Positions 6,045 to 13,472 of a stretch of DNA of 13,472 nucleotides are shown here, piece after piece. The notes beneath the pieces are model-generated. The model made no database searches and was not told where the DNA came from. It saw only the letters and a program-made list of their open reading frames with translations. The position numbers and the translations under genes were made by a program. Location of the stretch: the NCBI GenBank assembly GCA_015486615.1, contig WFRI01000094.1, forward strand, positions 1-13,472. The letters are read 5' to 3'. Source of the stretch: Candidatus Omnitrophota bacterium (lineage in GTDB: Bacteria; Omnitrophota; Gorgyraeia; Duberdicusellales; Duberdicusellaceae). The number at the start of each line of letters is the position of its first letter. Positions within the stretch are counted from its first letter, which is position 1.

Positions 6045-6772
6045 CAATCCATAATTTACGGATTGGACCATATCTTTCTCCCGTAAAAACTGTTGAAAAT
6101 TACGGAATTACCCGGCGTATGGTCTCTGAGGATCCTAAAGAGGAGAATATTCTGCCCAAAGAATATTTTCTTTGTTTACCCGAATCGTTCATTTGACATG
6201 CTAAAGAAATAATTTTCTTAAAGCCTTCCAAATGATGATGTTCTTTGTTCTCCATTCTTTCTAAGATTTCCTTAAATTTCAGGAAATCTTCCCACTTTGA
6301 TGTTATAATTTTATATTCCAGAAAAAATGGAACAACTTTTTCTGTAAGGCTGCGCCTGTTAGATATACAGTAAACAAACACATTGCTTGTGGGAGATTTG
6401 GGCTTTATGTAACCAGTCCGGAAGACCTGCTGAAATACTTCCAAAATATGCTTGTTTTTCTTATGCTGATAAACTTGGAAGCAAGGATCTATTACCCATC
6501 CGAACTTCATATCCGACTTTTTTTTAACAGATACGGAAAAACTTCCTTCTCCATCAACAAAACCCGCCAAATAGTAATAGAGATTTTTTAATTTCGGCGG
6601 TAATCTTTTAAATGCCGGATTTCTTTTAAATTCATAAAGCATTAATCCTCCTTAGTTTCCTGCTGATTGGGTTTAATAAAGAAGATTTTTACCTGCTTGG
6701 TACTTCTTTACTTTTAACCTGTTCCAGCATATAGCCGGGTTTTAAAACGGCCCAACCTTTATTTCAAGGCCT
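6045..6772 (-). mobile_element. Group I intron after U1923, the I-CeuI insertion site
   Basis: The upstream exon ends ACUAUAACGGU (6773) and the downstream exon starts CCUAAGGUAGCG (6044), giving the universal sequence once joined. The intron is 728 nt and ends in G (6045). The guide GCCGUU (about 6751-6746) pairs with AACGGU with a terminal U-G wobble. Core segments include AATCAGCAGG (about 6667-6658), P7 strand CTCAGAGACCATACGCC (6130-6114) and its partner AAGATATGGTCC (6076-6065). The endonuclease gene sits between the P4-P6 side and P7, and its last codons run into P7. The position equals that of the I-CeuI intron of a Chlamydomonas chloroplast (established knowledge). Confidence 0.92.
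6100..6642 (-). CDS. LAGLIDADG homing endonuclease encoded in the 23S intron at 1923
   Basis: Intact 180-residue endonuclease. One LAGLIDADG motif, Y-L-A-G-F-V-D-G-E-G-S-F (24-35), implies a homodimer, as for I-CreI and I-CeuI. The conserved tail of the motif is followed by basic strands (V-S-V-K-K-K) typical of the DNA-contacting sheet, and later R-T-G-Y-I-K-P-K and N-R-R-S-L, which match family positions. Such enzymes cut intronless 23S genes at the insertion site and so spread the intron; the target here should be the sequence around position 1923. A good Shine-Dalgarno sequence (AAGGAGGA, 6653-6646) lies four bases before the ATG, so translation from the unspliced rRNA precursor is plausible. 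The last residues (S-S-E-T-I-R-R-V-I-P) are encoded by the ribozyme core itself, so protein and P7 sequence constrain each other. Confidence 0.92.
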   Translation of the reverse strand: MLYEFKRNPAFKRLPPKLKNLYYYLAGFVDGEGSFSVSVKKKSDMKFGWVIDPCFQVYQHKKNKHILEVFQQVFRTGYIKPKSPTSNVFVYCISNRRSLTEKVVPFFLEYKIITSKWEDFLKFKEILERMENKEHHHLEGFKKIISLACQMNDSGKQRKYSLGRIFSSLGSSETIRRVIP

Positions 6773-6810
<38 letters not shown>

Positions 6811-8784
6811 GTCAGAGCTTCTCCCGACGAATCGGGATAACCCTTTACCTTAACCTTCCGGCACCGGGCAGGTGTCAGTCCCTATACATCGCCTTACGGC
6901 TTTAGCAGAGACCTGTGTTTTTGCTAAACAGTCTGGAGAGCCCTTTCACTGCGCCCTTGACACCGCAAGATGTCAAGGGACCCCTTCTTGCGAACTTACG
7001 GGGCTAAATTGCCGAGTTCCTTAATGGGGGTTATCTCGAGCGCCTTACCATACTCTGGCAGTCTACCTGTGTCGGATTACGGTACGAATGGCCAAGAAGA
7101 ATTCACAGAGATTTTCTTGGCAGTCGGTTTCTATGGCTTCGCCTTTGCCGTAGCGCAGACTCGGCCTGCCGAGGCAGACACGGAGACATCCAACACTCCG
7201 ACCATATTACTTCCTGCGTCCCTCTGTAAATTAGCCCTCTCAGCCAGGGCCGGAATATTAACCGGCTGTCCATCGCCTGCTCCTGTTGCCCAGGATTCGG
7301 CTTAGGGCCCGCCTAACCTCCTGCTGATTAACATTGCAGGAGAAACCTTAGACTTTCGGCGTTCCGGTTTTTCACCGGGATTTTCGCTACTCATACCGAG
7401 ATAATCGCTTCTATCCGCTCCAGCATTCTTTACAAAACACCTTCATTGCCAGATAGAATGCTCCCCTACCCTCTCGACATTAAAAATGTCAAAAGCCGCA
7501 GATTCGGTAACAGGATTAAGCCCCGATCATTTTCGGCGCAGAATCACTCGACCGGTGAGCTATTACGCACTCTTTAAATGATGGCTGCCTCTAAGCCAAC
7601 ATCCCGGCTGTCTTTGTAATTCCACATCCTTTACCACTTATCCTGTTTTTAGGGACCTTATCTGGCGGTCTGGGCTGTTTCCCTCTCGACCAGGAAGCTT
7701 AGCCCTCCTGGTCTAACTCCCAGGATAAGGTACTTAAGCATTCGGAGTTAGGTTGGGTTTGGTAATCCATTCGGAACCCTAGCCCATCCTGTGCTCTACC
7801 TCTTAAGCCCATTTGCCTGAGGCTAGCCCTAAAGCTATTTCGGGGAGAACCAGCAATCACCGAGCTTGGTTAGCCTTTCACTCCAACCCACAGCTCATCC
7901 GAAGACTTTTCAACGCCCACCGGTTCGGGCCTCCTCCGCGCCTTTCGGCGGGACTCACCCTGGCCATGGGTAGATCGCTCGGCTTCGGGTCTATTTCAAT
8001 AAACTAAACGCCCTATTTAGGACTCGGTTTCCCTGCGCCTGCTCCCATTGCCTGCACAACAGGATTAGACTTGTTTATTAAAATAACTCCTCGGTTCATT
8101 ATGCAAAAGGCACGCCGTCATCCCGATAAATTGAGACTCCGACCGCTTGTTGGCTTACGGTTTCAGGTTCTATTTCACTCCCCGCACAGGGGTTCTTTTC
8201 AGCTTTCCTTCACAGTACTTGTGCACTATCGGTCTTCCGCTAGTATTTAGCCTTAGCCCGAGGGCGGGCCGAATTCTCTCAGGGTTTCCCGTGCCCCAAG
8301 ATACTTGGGAATACTGCCCAGGAAGATTTGCCTATTTCGTTTACAGGGCTTTTACCTTCTATGACTCCGCTTCCCAGCGGATTCAACTATAGACAAATTT
8401 TGTAACTCCCCGAAAAACCTGCCGATTTTTCCGGCAGTATCCCACGACCCCTGATATGCAACGCCGGCAGGCTTGAACACATATCAGGTTTGGGCTGTTC
8501 CCTTTTCGCTCGCCGCTACTAAGGGAATCTCTTCCCGGTAAACCGGGACTTGTTCGATTTCTTTTCCTCCGGGTACTGAGATGTTTCACTTCCCCGGGTT
8601 AGCATCCTGTATTCTGCCGAATACAGGATATCCCGTTATTAAACGAGATAGGTTGCCCCATTCGGAAACCTCCGGATCAAAGGCTGCTTGCGCCTCCCCG
8701 AAGCGTATCGCCGCTTGCCACGTCCTTCGTCGCCTGCGGAAACCAAGCCATCCTCCGTAAGCCGTGAGTTTCTTGACACTCAGC

Positions 8785-8898
8785 CAAATTTTCAAAGATC
8801 TCAATTACATTGGCTAAAAGCCAATCTATTAATTAAAAACAACTTCTTACTAAACCTATTACTGGACCTAATCGTTCCCTCTTAAAATTAACTGCCTA
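8785..8898 (-). promoter_or_regulatory. tRNA-Ala to 23S spacer with boxA-like site and hairpin
   Basis: GATCTTTGAAAAT (8800-8788) directly before 23S resembles the boxA-type antitermination or processing motif found in front of rRNA genes. Upstream of it a 7-bp hairpin, ATTGGCT (8809-8815) with AGCCAAT (8819-8825), has a 3-base loop. The remaining spacer is AT-rich with nothing recognisable. Confidence 0.5.
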
Positions 8899-8971
8899 TG
8901 GACCTGAGGAGGCTCGAACTCCTGACCCCTTGCTTGCAAAGCAAGTGCTCTCCCAACTGAGCTACAGGCCC
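8899..8971 (-). tRNA. tRNA-Ala (anticodon TGC)
   Basis: 73-nt cloverleaf. The acceptor GGGCCUG pairs with CAGGUCC and includes G3-U70, the identity element of tRNA-Ala. The anticodon stem CTTGC/GCAAG encloses TTTGCAA, giving anticodon TGC. The T loop reads GTTCGAG. The CCA end is not encoded. Its place between tRNA-Ile and 23S is the common bacterial arrangement. Confidence 0.97.
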
Positions 8972-9001
8972 GCCAAAATTAGTAAATATAAGCCTCATTA
9001 A

Positions 9002-9074
9002 TGGGCCCAAGTGGGATCGAACCACTCACCCCCGCGTTATCAGCACGGTGCTCTGCCGACTGAGCTATGGGCCC
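9002..9074 (-). tRNA. tRNA-Ile (anticodon GAT)
   Basis: 73-nt cloverleaf. The acceptor GGGCCCA pairs with UGGGCCC. The anticodon stem CCGTG/CGCGG encloses CTGATAA, giving GAT. The T loop is GTTCGATC. CCA is not encoded. It lies between 16S and tRNA-Ala in the rRNA operon spacer. Confidence 0.97.
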
Positions 9075-9236
9075 GCGGAAAACATACAATTCTTATAGAT
9101 ACTTATTTATTTTCCGCGGCGTTAAGCCTGCCAACTAAAATACCGCCATTTTCTCCCGAGAAAATGCCTAAATATCCTAAATATAAATACAGCCTTTTGG
9201 AGAGCCATCCCGATTCTTATCGGGAGAAAATAAAAG
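9075..9236 (-). other. 16S to tRNA-Ile spacer with three processing-type hairpins
   Basis: No gene is seen. Three perfect inverted repeats stand out: CCGCGGAAAA (9073-9082) with TTTTCCGCGG (9110-9119), which uses the first two bases of tRNA-Ile; CATTTTCTC (9147-9155) with GAGAAAATG (9158-9166), a near-continuous palindrome; and TCCCGAT (9208-9214) with ATCGGGA (9219-9225). They are likely nuclease processing or folding elements of the precursor rRNA (inference). Confidence 0.6.
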
Positions 9237-10848
<1,612 letters not shown>

Positions 10849-10864
10849 GGCATTTTTTCTAAAA

Positions 10865-10874
10865 TCAAAGAGCA
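10865..10874 (-). promoter_or_regulatory. boxA-like antitermination site before 16S
   Basis: TGCTCTTTGA, about 16 bases upstream of 16S, matches the bacterial boxA consensus (TGCTCTTTA). In known systems boxA loads NusB-S10 to prevent early termination of rRNA transcripts. Confidence 0.7.
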
Positions 10875-11080
10875 AAAATATAACAAATCTCCTGACAGCA
10901 ATCCGCAATTACCGTCAGGTATCTATCTTTTTACCACCCACTGTTGCCAGTTCATCCTCTCAGGAATAAATTCTTAATAGAATGAACTCTCTCTGACAGA
11001 GTAAAAACTATCCTTCCTAAAAATCAATATTTTAGGAAGAATTTCCAGAACCTACAAAGTTAAGATTAACAAAAGCAGGT
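10875..11080 (-). other. rRNA leader with hairpins
   Basis: No gene is seen. Three stems occur: CCTGAC (10891-10896) with GTCAGG (10914-10919); AGTTCAT (10949-10955) with ATGAACT (10982-10988); and CTTCCTAAAA (11013-11022) with TTTTAGGAAG (11030-11039). They lie between the promoter and 16S and are probably leader folding or RNase III processing structures. None has a T-run that would make it a terminator. Confidence 0.55.
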
Positions 11081-11211
11081 AAACCCCGTTAGAGAATTCT
11101 TTCTAACGGGATTCGCTGACAGCAACATTAAACCACCGTCAGCGTCTATATCCTTGCCGCCACCCTCTTAGAGATAAATTTCTAACAGGGTAAACTTTCT
11201 CTAACGGGGTA
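11081..11211 (+). repeat. Palindromic element copy C, in the rRNA leader
   Basis: Ends CCCCGTTAGAGAA (11084-11096) and TTCTCTAACGGGG (11197-11209) are exact inverted copies. Additional half-ends, TTTCTAACGGG (11100-11110) and TTTCTAACAGGG (11179-11190), suggest nested or repeated insertion. The core CATTAAACCACCGTCAGCG (about 11126-11144) is almost identical to copy B, in the opposite orientation. Read on the plus strand it gives N-P-V-R-E-F-F-L-T-G, then I-K-P-P-S-A-S-I-S-L, the same frame as copy B, before a stop. It begins about 3 bases from the promoter -10 box, so the rRNA transcript starts in it or at its edge. Confidence 0.88.
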
Positions 11212-11213
11212 AA

Positions 11214-11241
11214 TTTATACATCAAATAAAAGAAATGTCAA
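11214..11241 (-). promoter_or_regulatory. rRNA operon promoter with UP-like element
   Basis: TTGACA (11241-11236) and TATAAA (11219-11214) are 16 bases apart on the minus strand. Directly upstream (11242-11275) is an almost pure A/T stretch like the UP elements that boost rRNA promoters. It is the only strong promoter seen between hflC and 16S. The predicted start is near 11207, inside the edge of palindromic copy C. Confidence 0.75.
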
Positions 11242-11328
11242 GAATTTTTTATAATTTTTTTATTTTTTCTTTCCCAAAATTCCCGCCAAACAAAAGACTG
11301 TAAATATACAGATAAACACAAAAATGAA

Positions 11329-11411
11329 GCCCCGCGGGCCGTCCCGAGAAGGTATCGGCAGCCCGTATATCTAATAAAAACGGGAAAGCCCACGGTTTTG
11401 TCGCCTCGGGG
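11329..11411. other. GC-rich foldable island between hflC and the rRNA promoter
   Basis: Within very AT-rich DNA, about 80 bases are GC-rich and can fold as a junction. CCCCG (11330-11334) pairs with CGGGG (11407-11411). Inside, CGGGC (11335-11339) pairs with GCCCG (11361-11365) around a CCGA/TCGG hairpin (11344-11358), and GGG (11382-11384) pairs with CCC (11389-11391). It could be a small structured RNA, on either strand, or the 3' region of the hflC transcript. I recognise no riboswitch or RNA family in it. A 69-codon frame (11447-11238, minus) crosses it but looks non-coding. Confidence 0.3.
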
Positions 11412-11476
11412 TAAATTATTGTAAATTTTTAAAAGCCGGTTAAACATAATCTTCGCGGCAGTATTATTTGCATATC

Positions 11477-12427
11477 TTATTCGGAAGAAGAATTAAGATA
11501 ACGGAAATATTCCCCGTCAGTGGTAAGAATTAGGGAAGTATTTTTATCTATACTGTTTTTGTAGGTTTCCAAAGTGCGTAGAAAAGCGTAAAACTCCGGC
11601 CCCTGGGAAAAAGCCTTGAGATAAATATCATTGGCTTTGGCATCAGCAACACCTTTTATTTCCTGAGATTTTTTGTAGGCCTGGGAAATTATCTTCTTTA
11701 ATTCTTTTTCGGTATTTCCTTCTATTTCGGCTTTTTTACCTAACCCTTCAGAGCGGTATTTTTCCGCGGCTCTTTTTCGCTCAGATATCATCCTGTCATA
11801 AACCTTGCGCCGGACACTTTCTATATAATTTATTCTCTTAATTCGTATGTCTATAAGTTCTATGCCGTATTGAGGGACCTTTGCTGAAGCCTGTTTAATT
11901 ATCTGAGAGATTATTTTCCCCCGGCCCGTAGTTATTTTATCTACAGTAGTATCTTCAGAAAGAGGATTTTTTACGCTTTTGTATTCTTTGTATATCCTGT
12001 TTGTGCTTCTGATAATTTCTATCAGGTTATACGAACTGGCTGCATTGCGCACCGCCGCATCCAGAATATCGTCAAGCCTGGACTGAGCCCCGGTTTCATT
12101 AACTACAGACTGCAAAAACACCAAAGGGTCTTTAATTTTCCAGCGGGCAGTAGTGTCAATTGATATAAGTTTTTTATCTTTTGTAGGGATTTGTTCAGGA
12201 TAGCCGTCCCATTCCAATATCCTTTTTTCAAAATAGTAAACTTTCTGAATTAAAGGAATTTTTATATGCAGGCCCGCGTTTTTTATAATCCGGACAGGCT
12301 TGCCAAATTGAGTAACTACTGCCTGCTGAGTTTGGTCAACAGTAAAAAACGCCGCAGGGAGAATAAATCCAATAACAGCAATGACTATCCCTAAAGTTAT
12401 CAAAAAATCCTGCTTTTTCTGCTTCAT
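11477..12427 (-). CDS. hflC: HflC, membrane-bound SPFH-domain modulator of FtsH
   Basis: 316-residue HflC. Residues about 8-28 form one N-terminal membrane anchor; the rest should lie outside the cytoplasm. The SPFH/band 7 domain follows (F-F-T-V-D-Q-T-Q-Q-A-V-V-T-Q-F-G-K from 27; W-K-I-K-D-P at 96-101; R-L-D-D-I at 117-121). HflC features are clear at the C-terminal side: S-E-R-K-R-A-A-E-K-Y-R-S-E-G (215-228), the long helix, A-D-A-K-A (261-265), P-E-F-Y-A-F-L-R-T-L-E (277-287), and near the end D-G-E-Y-F-R-Y-L. With HflK it builds a large cage that encloses and restrains the FtsH protease (established in E. coli); ftsH is not in this window. The start lies 4 bp after the hflK stop, and an AGGAAA Shine-Dalgarno sequence sits inside the last hflK codons, so the two are translationally coupled. 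Confidence 0.96.
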   Translation of the reverse strand: MKQKKQDFLITLGIVIAVIGFILPAAFFTVDQTQQAVVTQFGKPVRIIKNAGLHIKIPLIQKVYYFEKRILEWDGYPEQIPTKDKKLISIDTTARWKIKDPLVFLQSVVNETGAQSRLDDILDAAVRNAASSYNLIEIIRSTNRIYKEYKSVKNPLSEDTTVDKITTGRGKIISQIIKQASAKVPQYGIELIDIRIKRINYIESVRRKVYDRMISERKRAAEKYRSEGLGKKAEIEGNTEKELKKIISQAYKKSQEIKGVADAKANDIYLKAFSQGPEFYAFLRTLETYKNSIDKNTSLILTTDGEYFRYLNSSSE

Positions 12428-12431
12428 AAAA

Positions 12432-13409
12432 TTATTTCCTGTCTAAATTTAACAAAGGTATAATGCCTTTAGTTTTTGTGTCTATTAAATATTTCCTGCC
12501 GGCTCTTTTAATAATCTTAGCCATAGCCTCAAGATACAGCCGTTTGCGGGTTATCTCAGGAGCCTTTTTATAAGAAGCAAGCAAAGACAAAAACCTTTCA
12601 GATTCTCCTTCAGCATTATTTACTTTTTCCAAAGCATAACCCTGAGCCTGGCTGATAATTTTTAAAGCATCGCCTTTGGCTTTAGGTATTTTTTCGTTAT
12701 ACACCTGCCATGCCTGATTTATCAACTGCTCTTTTTCCTGCTCAGCCTCATTTACTTCATTAAACGCCGGCTTAACAGGGTCAGGTGCATTAACGCCCTG
12801 CAAAGCAACTGTGACTATTTGTATGCCTGTGCCGTAATAATCCAAAACTTTCTGAAGCGATTGTTTCACTAAAATGTTGACTTCATTCCTTTTTACAGTA
12901 AGCACTTCGTCAAATAAAAAATCCCCTACAATCCTGCGCATTACCGATTCGCTTAAATCCCGTACTGTTTTTACAGGATTATGGATGTTAAACAAGTATT
13001 TCTTAGGGTCCTTAATTGTATATTGGACAATCCACTCCACATCCAGAACATTAAGGTCGCCGGTAAGCATTAAAGATTCTTTTGAATAATCCGCGGTAGA
13101 ATACTGTGTCCTTATGCCAGCCTTTAACGTCCTAAATCCAAACTCCTGTTTAAACTTACGCTTGACTTTTACTTTCCGGACCGTATCAATAGCAAAAGGA
13201 AGTTTAAAATGCAGGCCGGGCTGAGTAGTGGCTATATATTTGCCAAACCTTTGGACAACCCCCGCTTCATCCGGGCCGACAGAATAAAAAGAAGTGCGCA
13301 GAAAAATAAGCCCCAAAAAGCCTGTAATTACCCAATACAAATAACCAGATTTAAACTTCGGCAATCTTTTTCGGGAGAAAAACGGCTCAATTATTTCATC
13401 TGGGTCCAT
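12432..13409 (-). CDS. hflK: HflK, membrane-bound SPFH-domain modulator of FtsH
   Basis: 325-residue HflK, partner of HflC in the FtsH-restraining complex. A short cytoplasmic start (M-D-P-D-E-I-I-E-P-F) precedes one membrane helix at about 22-42. The SPFH domain begins S-V-G-P-D-E-A-G-V-V-Q-R-F-G-K (43-57), with the family-specific L-M-L-T-G-D-L-N-V-L-D-V-E-W (113-126) and later V-N-A-P-D-P-V-K-P-A-F-N-E-V (206-219). A coiled-coil region rich in E, K and Q follows. The start at 13409 is preferred because AAAGGAG (13425-13419) lies 9 bases before it and the protein then begins as in homologues. The frame stays open upstream through the palindromic element to a GTG at 13448 and the window edge, which would add residues unlike HflK. 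The long Gly-rich N-terminal tail of E. coli HflK is absent. Confidence 0.95.
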   Translation of the reverse strand: MDPDEIIEPFFSRKRLPKFKSGYLYWVITGFLGLIFLRTSFYSVGPDEAGVVQRFGKYIATTQPGLHFKLPFAIDTVRKVKVKRKFKQEFGFRTLKAGIRTQYSTADYSKESLMLTGDLNVLDVEWIVQYTIKDPKKYLFNIHNPVKTVRDLSESVMRRIVGDFLFDEVLTVKRNEVNILVKQSLQKVLDYYGTGIQIVTVALQGVNAPDPVKPAFNEVNEAEQEKEQLINQAWQVYNEKIPKAKGDALKIISQAQGYALEKVNNAEGESERFLSLLASYKKAPEITRKRLYLEAMAKIIKRAGRKYLIDTKTKGIIPLLNLDRK

Positions 13410-13418
13410 TAAAATTAA

Positions 13419-13425
13419 CTCCTTT
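13419..13425 (-). promoter_or_regulatory. Ribosome binding site that fixes the hflK start
   Basis: AAAGGAG lies 9 bases before the ATG at 13409 and matches the 16S anti-Shine-Dalgarno sequence. The upstream GTG at 13448 has no comparable site. Confidence 0.75.
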
Positions 13426-13431
13426 ACAAAT

Positions 13432-13472
13432 CCTGTTAGAGAACTCACCCCGTTTAGAGATTCATCTCTAAC
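13432..13472. repeat. Palindromic element copy D, partial at the window edge
   Basis: CCTGTTAGAGAA (13432-13443) and CCCCGTTTAGAGATTCATCTCTAAC (13448-13472) repeat the end sequence of copies A to C. The second piece folds as GTTTAGAGA with TCTCTAAC around a 4-base loop. It lies just upstream of the hflK ribosome binding site and continues past the window. Its exact extent cannot be given. Confidence 0.7.

Noticed and set aside
11238..11447. 69-codon open frame between hflC and 16S (minus strand)
   Set aside because: It runs through the foldable island and the UP-like A/T tract, its end overlaps the -35 box of the rRNA promoter, and no family is recognisable.
12432..13448. Longer hflK beginning at a GTG in the palindromic element
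   Set aside because: The extra 13 residues come from the repeat and its edge, while a good ribosome binding site serves the ATG at 13409.

Overview
The window reads almost entirely on the minus strand. It carries one complete bacterial rRNA operon (16S, tRNA-Ile, tRNA-Ala, 23S, 5S). Upstream of it lie hflK and hflC; downstream lie rplM, rpsI and an NAD(P)H-hydrate epimerase gene, then a deletion-scarred DUF4143 ATPase pseudogene, a PDZ-M48 lipoprotein protease, and the start of one more possible gene at the window edge. The operon order, the 16S anti-Shine-Dalgarno sequence and HflKC indicate a bacterium with a Gram-negative type envelope. The phylum cannot be fixed by eye. Gene content and style fit an uncultured candidate phylum such as Omnitrophota, but this is a weak inference that a 16S placement would settle.

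Layout in transcription order (high to low coordinates): hflK (13409-12432) and hflC (12427-11477) form an operon. Next comes a non-coding stretch with a GC-rich foldable island (about 11329-11411), a strong rRNA promoter (11214-11241), a palindromic repeat sitting on the start of the rRNA leader, leader hairpins and boxA, and then 16S (10848-9237), tRNA-Ile(GAT), tRNA-Ala(TGC), 23S (8784-3888) and 5S (3857-3741). The 23S span is about 4.9 kb because three group I introns interrupt it. One sits after U1923 (E. coli numbering) and encodes an intact single-motif LAGLIDADG endonuclease. One sits after U2593 and carries a decayed LAGLIDADG gene. The third sits after U2604 and has no endonuclease, but holds a palindromic repeat. 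The introns at 2593 and 2604 are separated by an 11-nt exon from the peptidyl transferase centre. In all three, the 5' exon ends in U, the intron ends in G, and a guide sequence near the intron start pairs with the exon through a terminal U-G wobble.

The second theme is a family of short palindromic repeats of about 115-130 bp, bounded by CCCCGTTAGAGAA / TTCTCTAACGGGG. Copies lie (A) inside the coding sequence of the epimerase, where one adds 39 in-frame residues (NPVRE...FSNGV), (B) inside the intron at 2604, (C) at the start of the rRNA leader, and (D) just upstream of hflK at the window edge. Copies A, B and C keep a similar reading frame although only A lies in a real protein gene. They behave like the protein-inserting palindromic elements known from Rickettsia. 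The reuse of one element in a protein, a ribozyme and an rRNA leader, together with the twin introns, is the most unusual content here.
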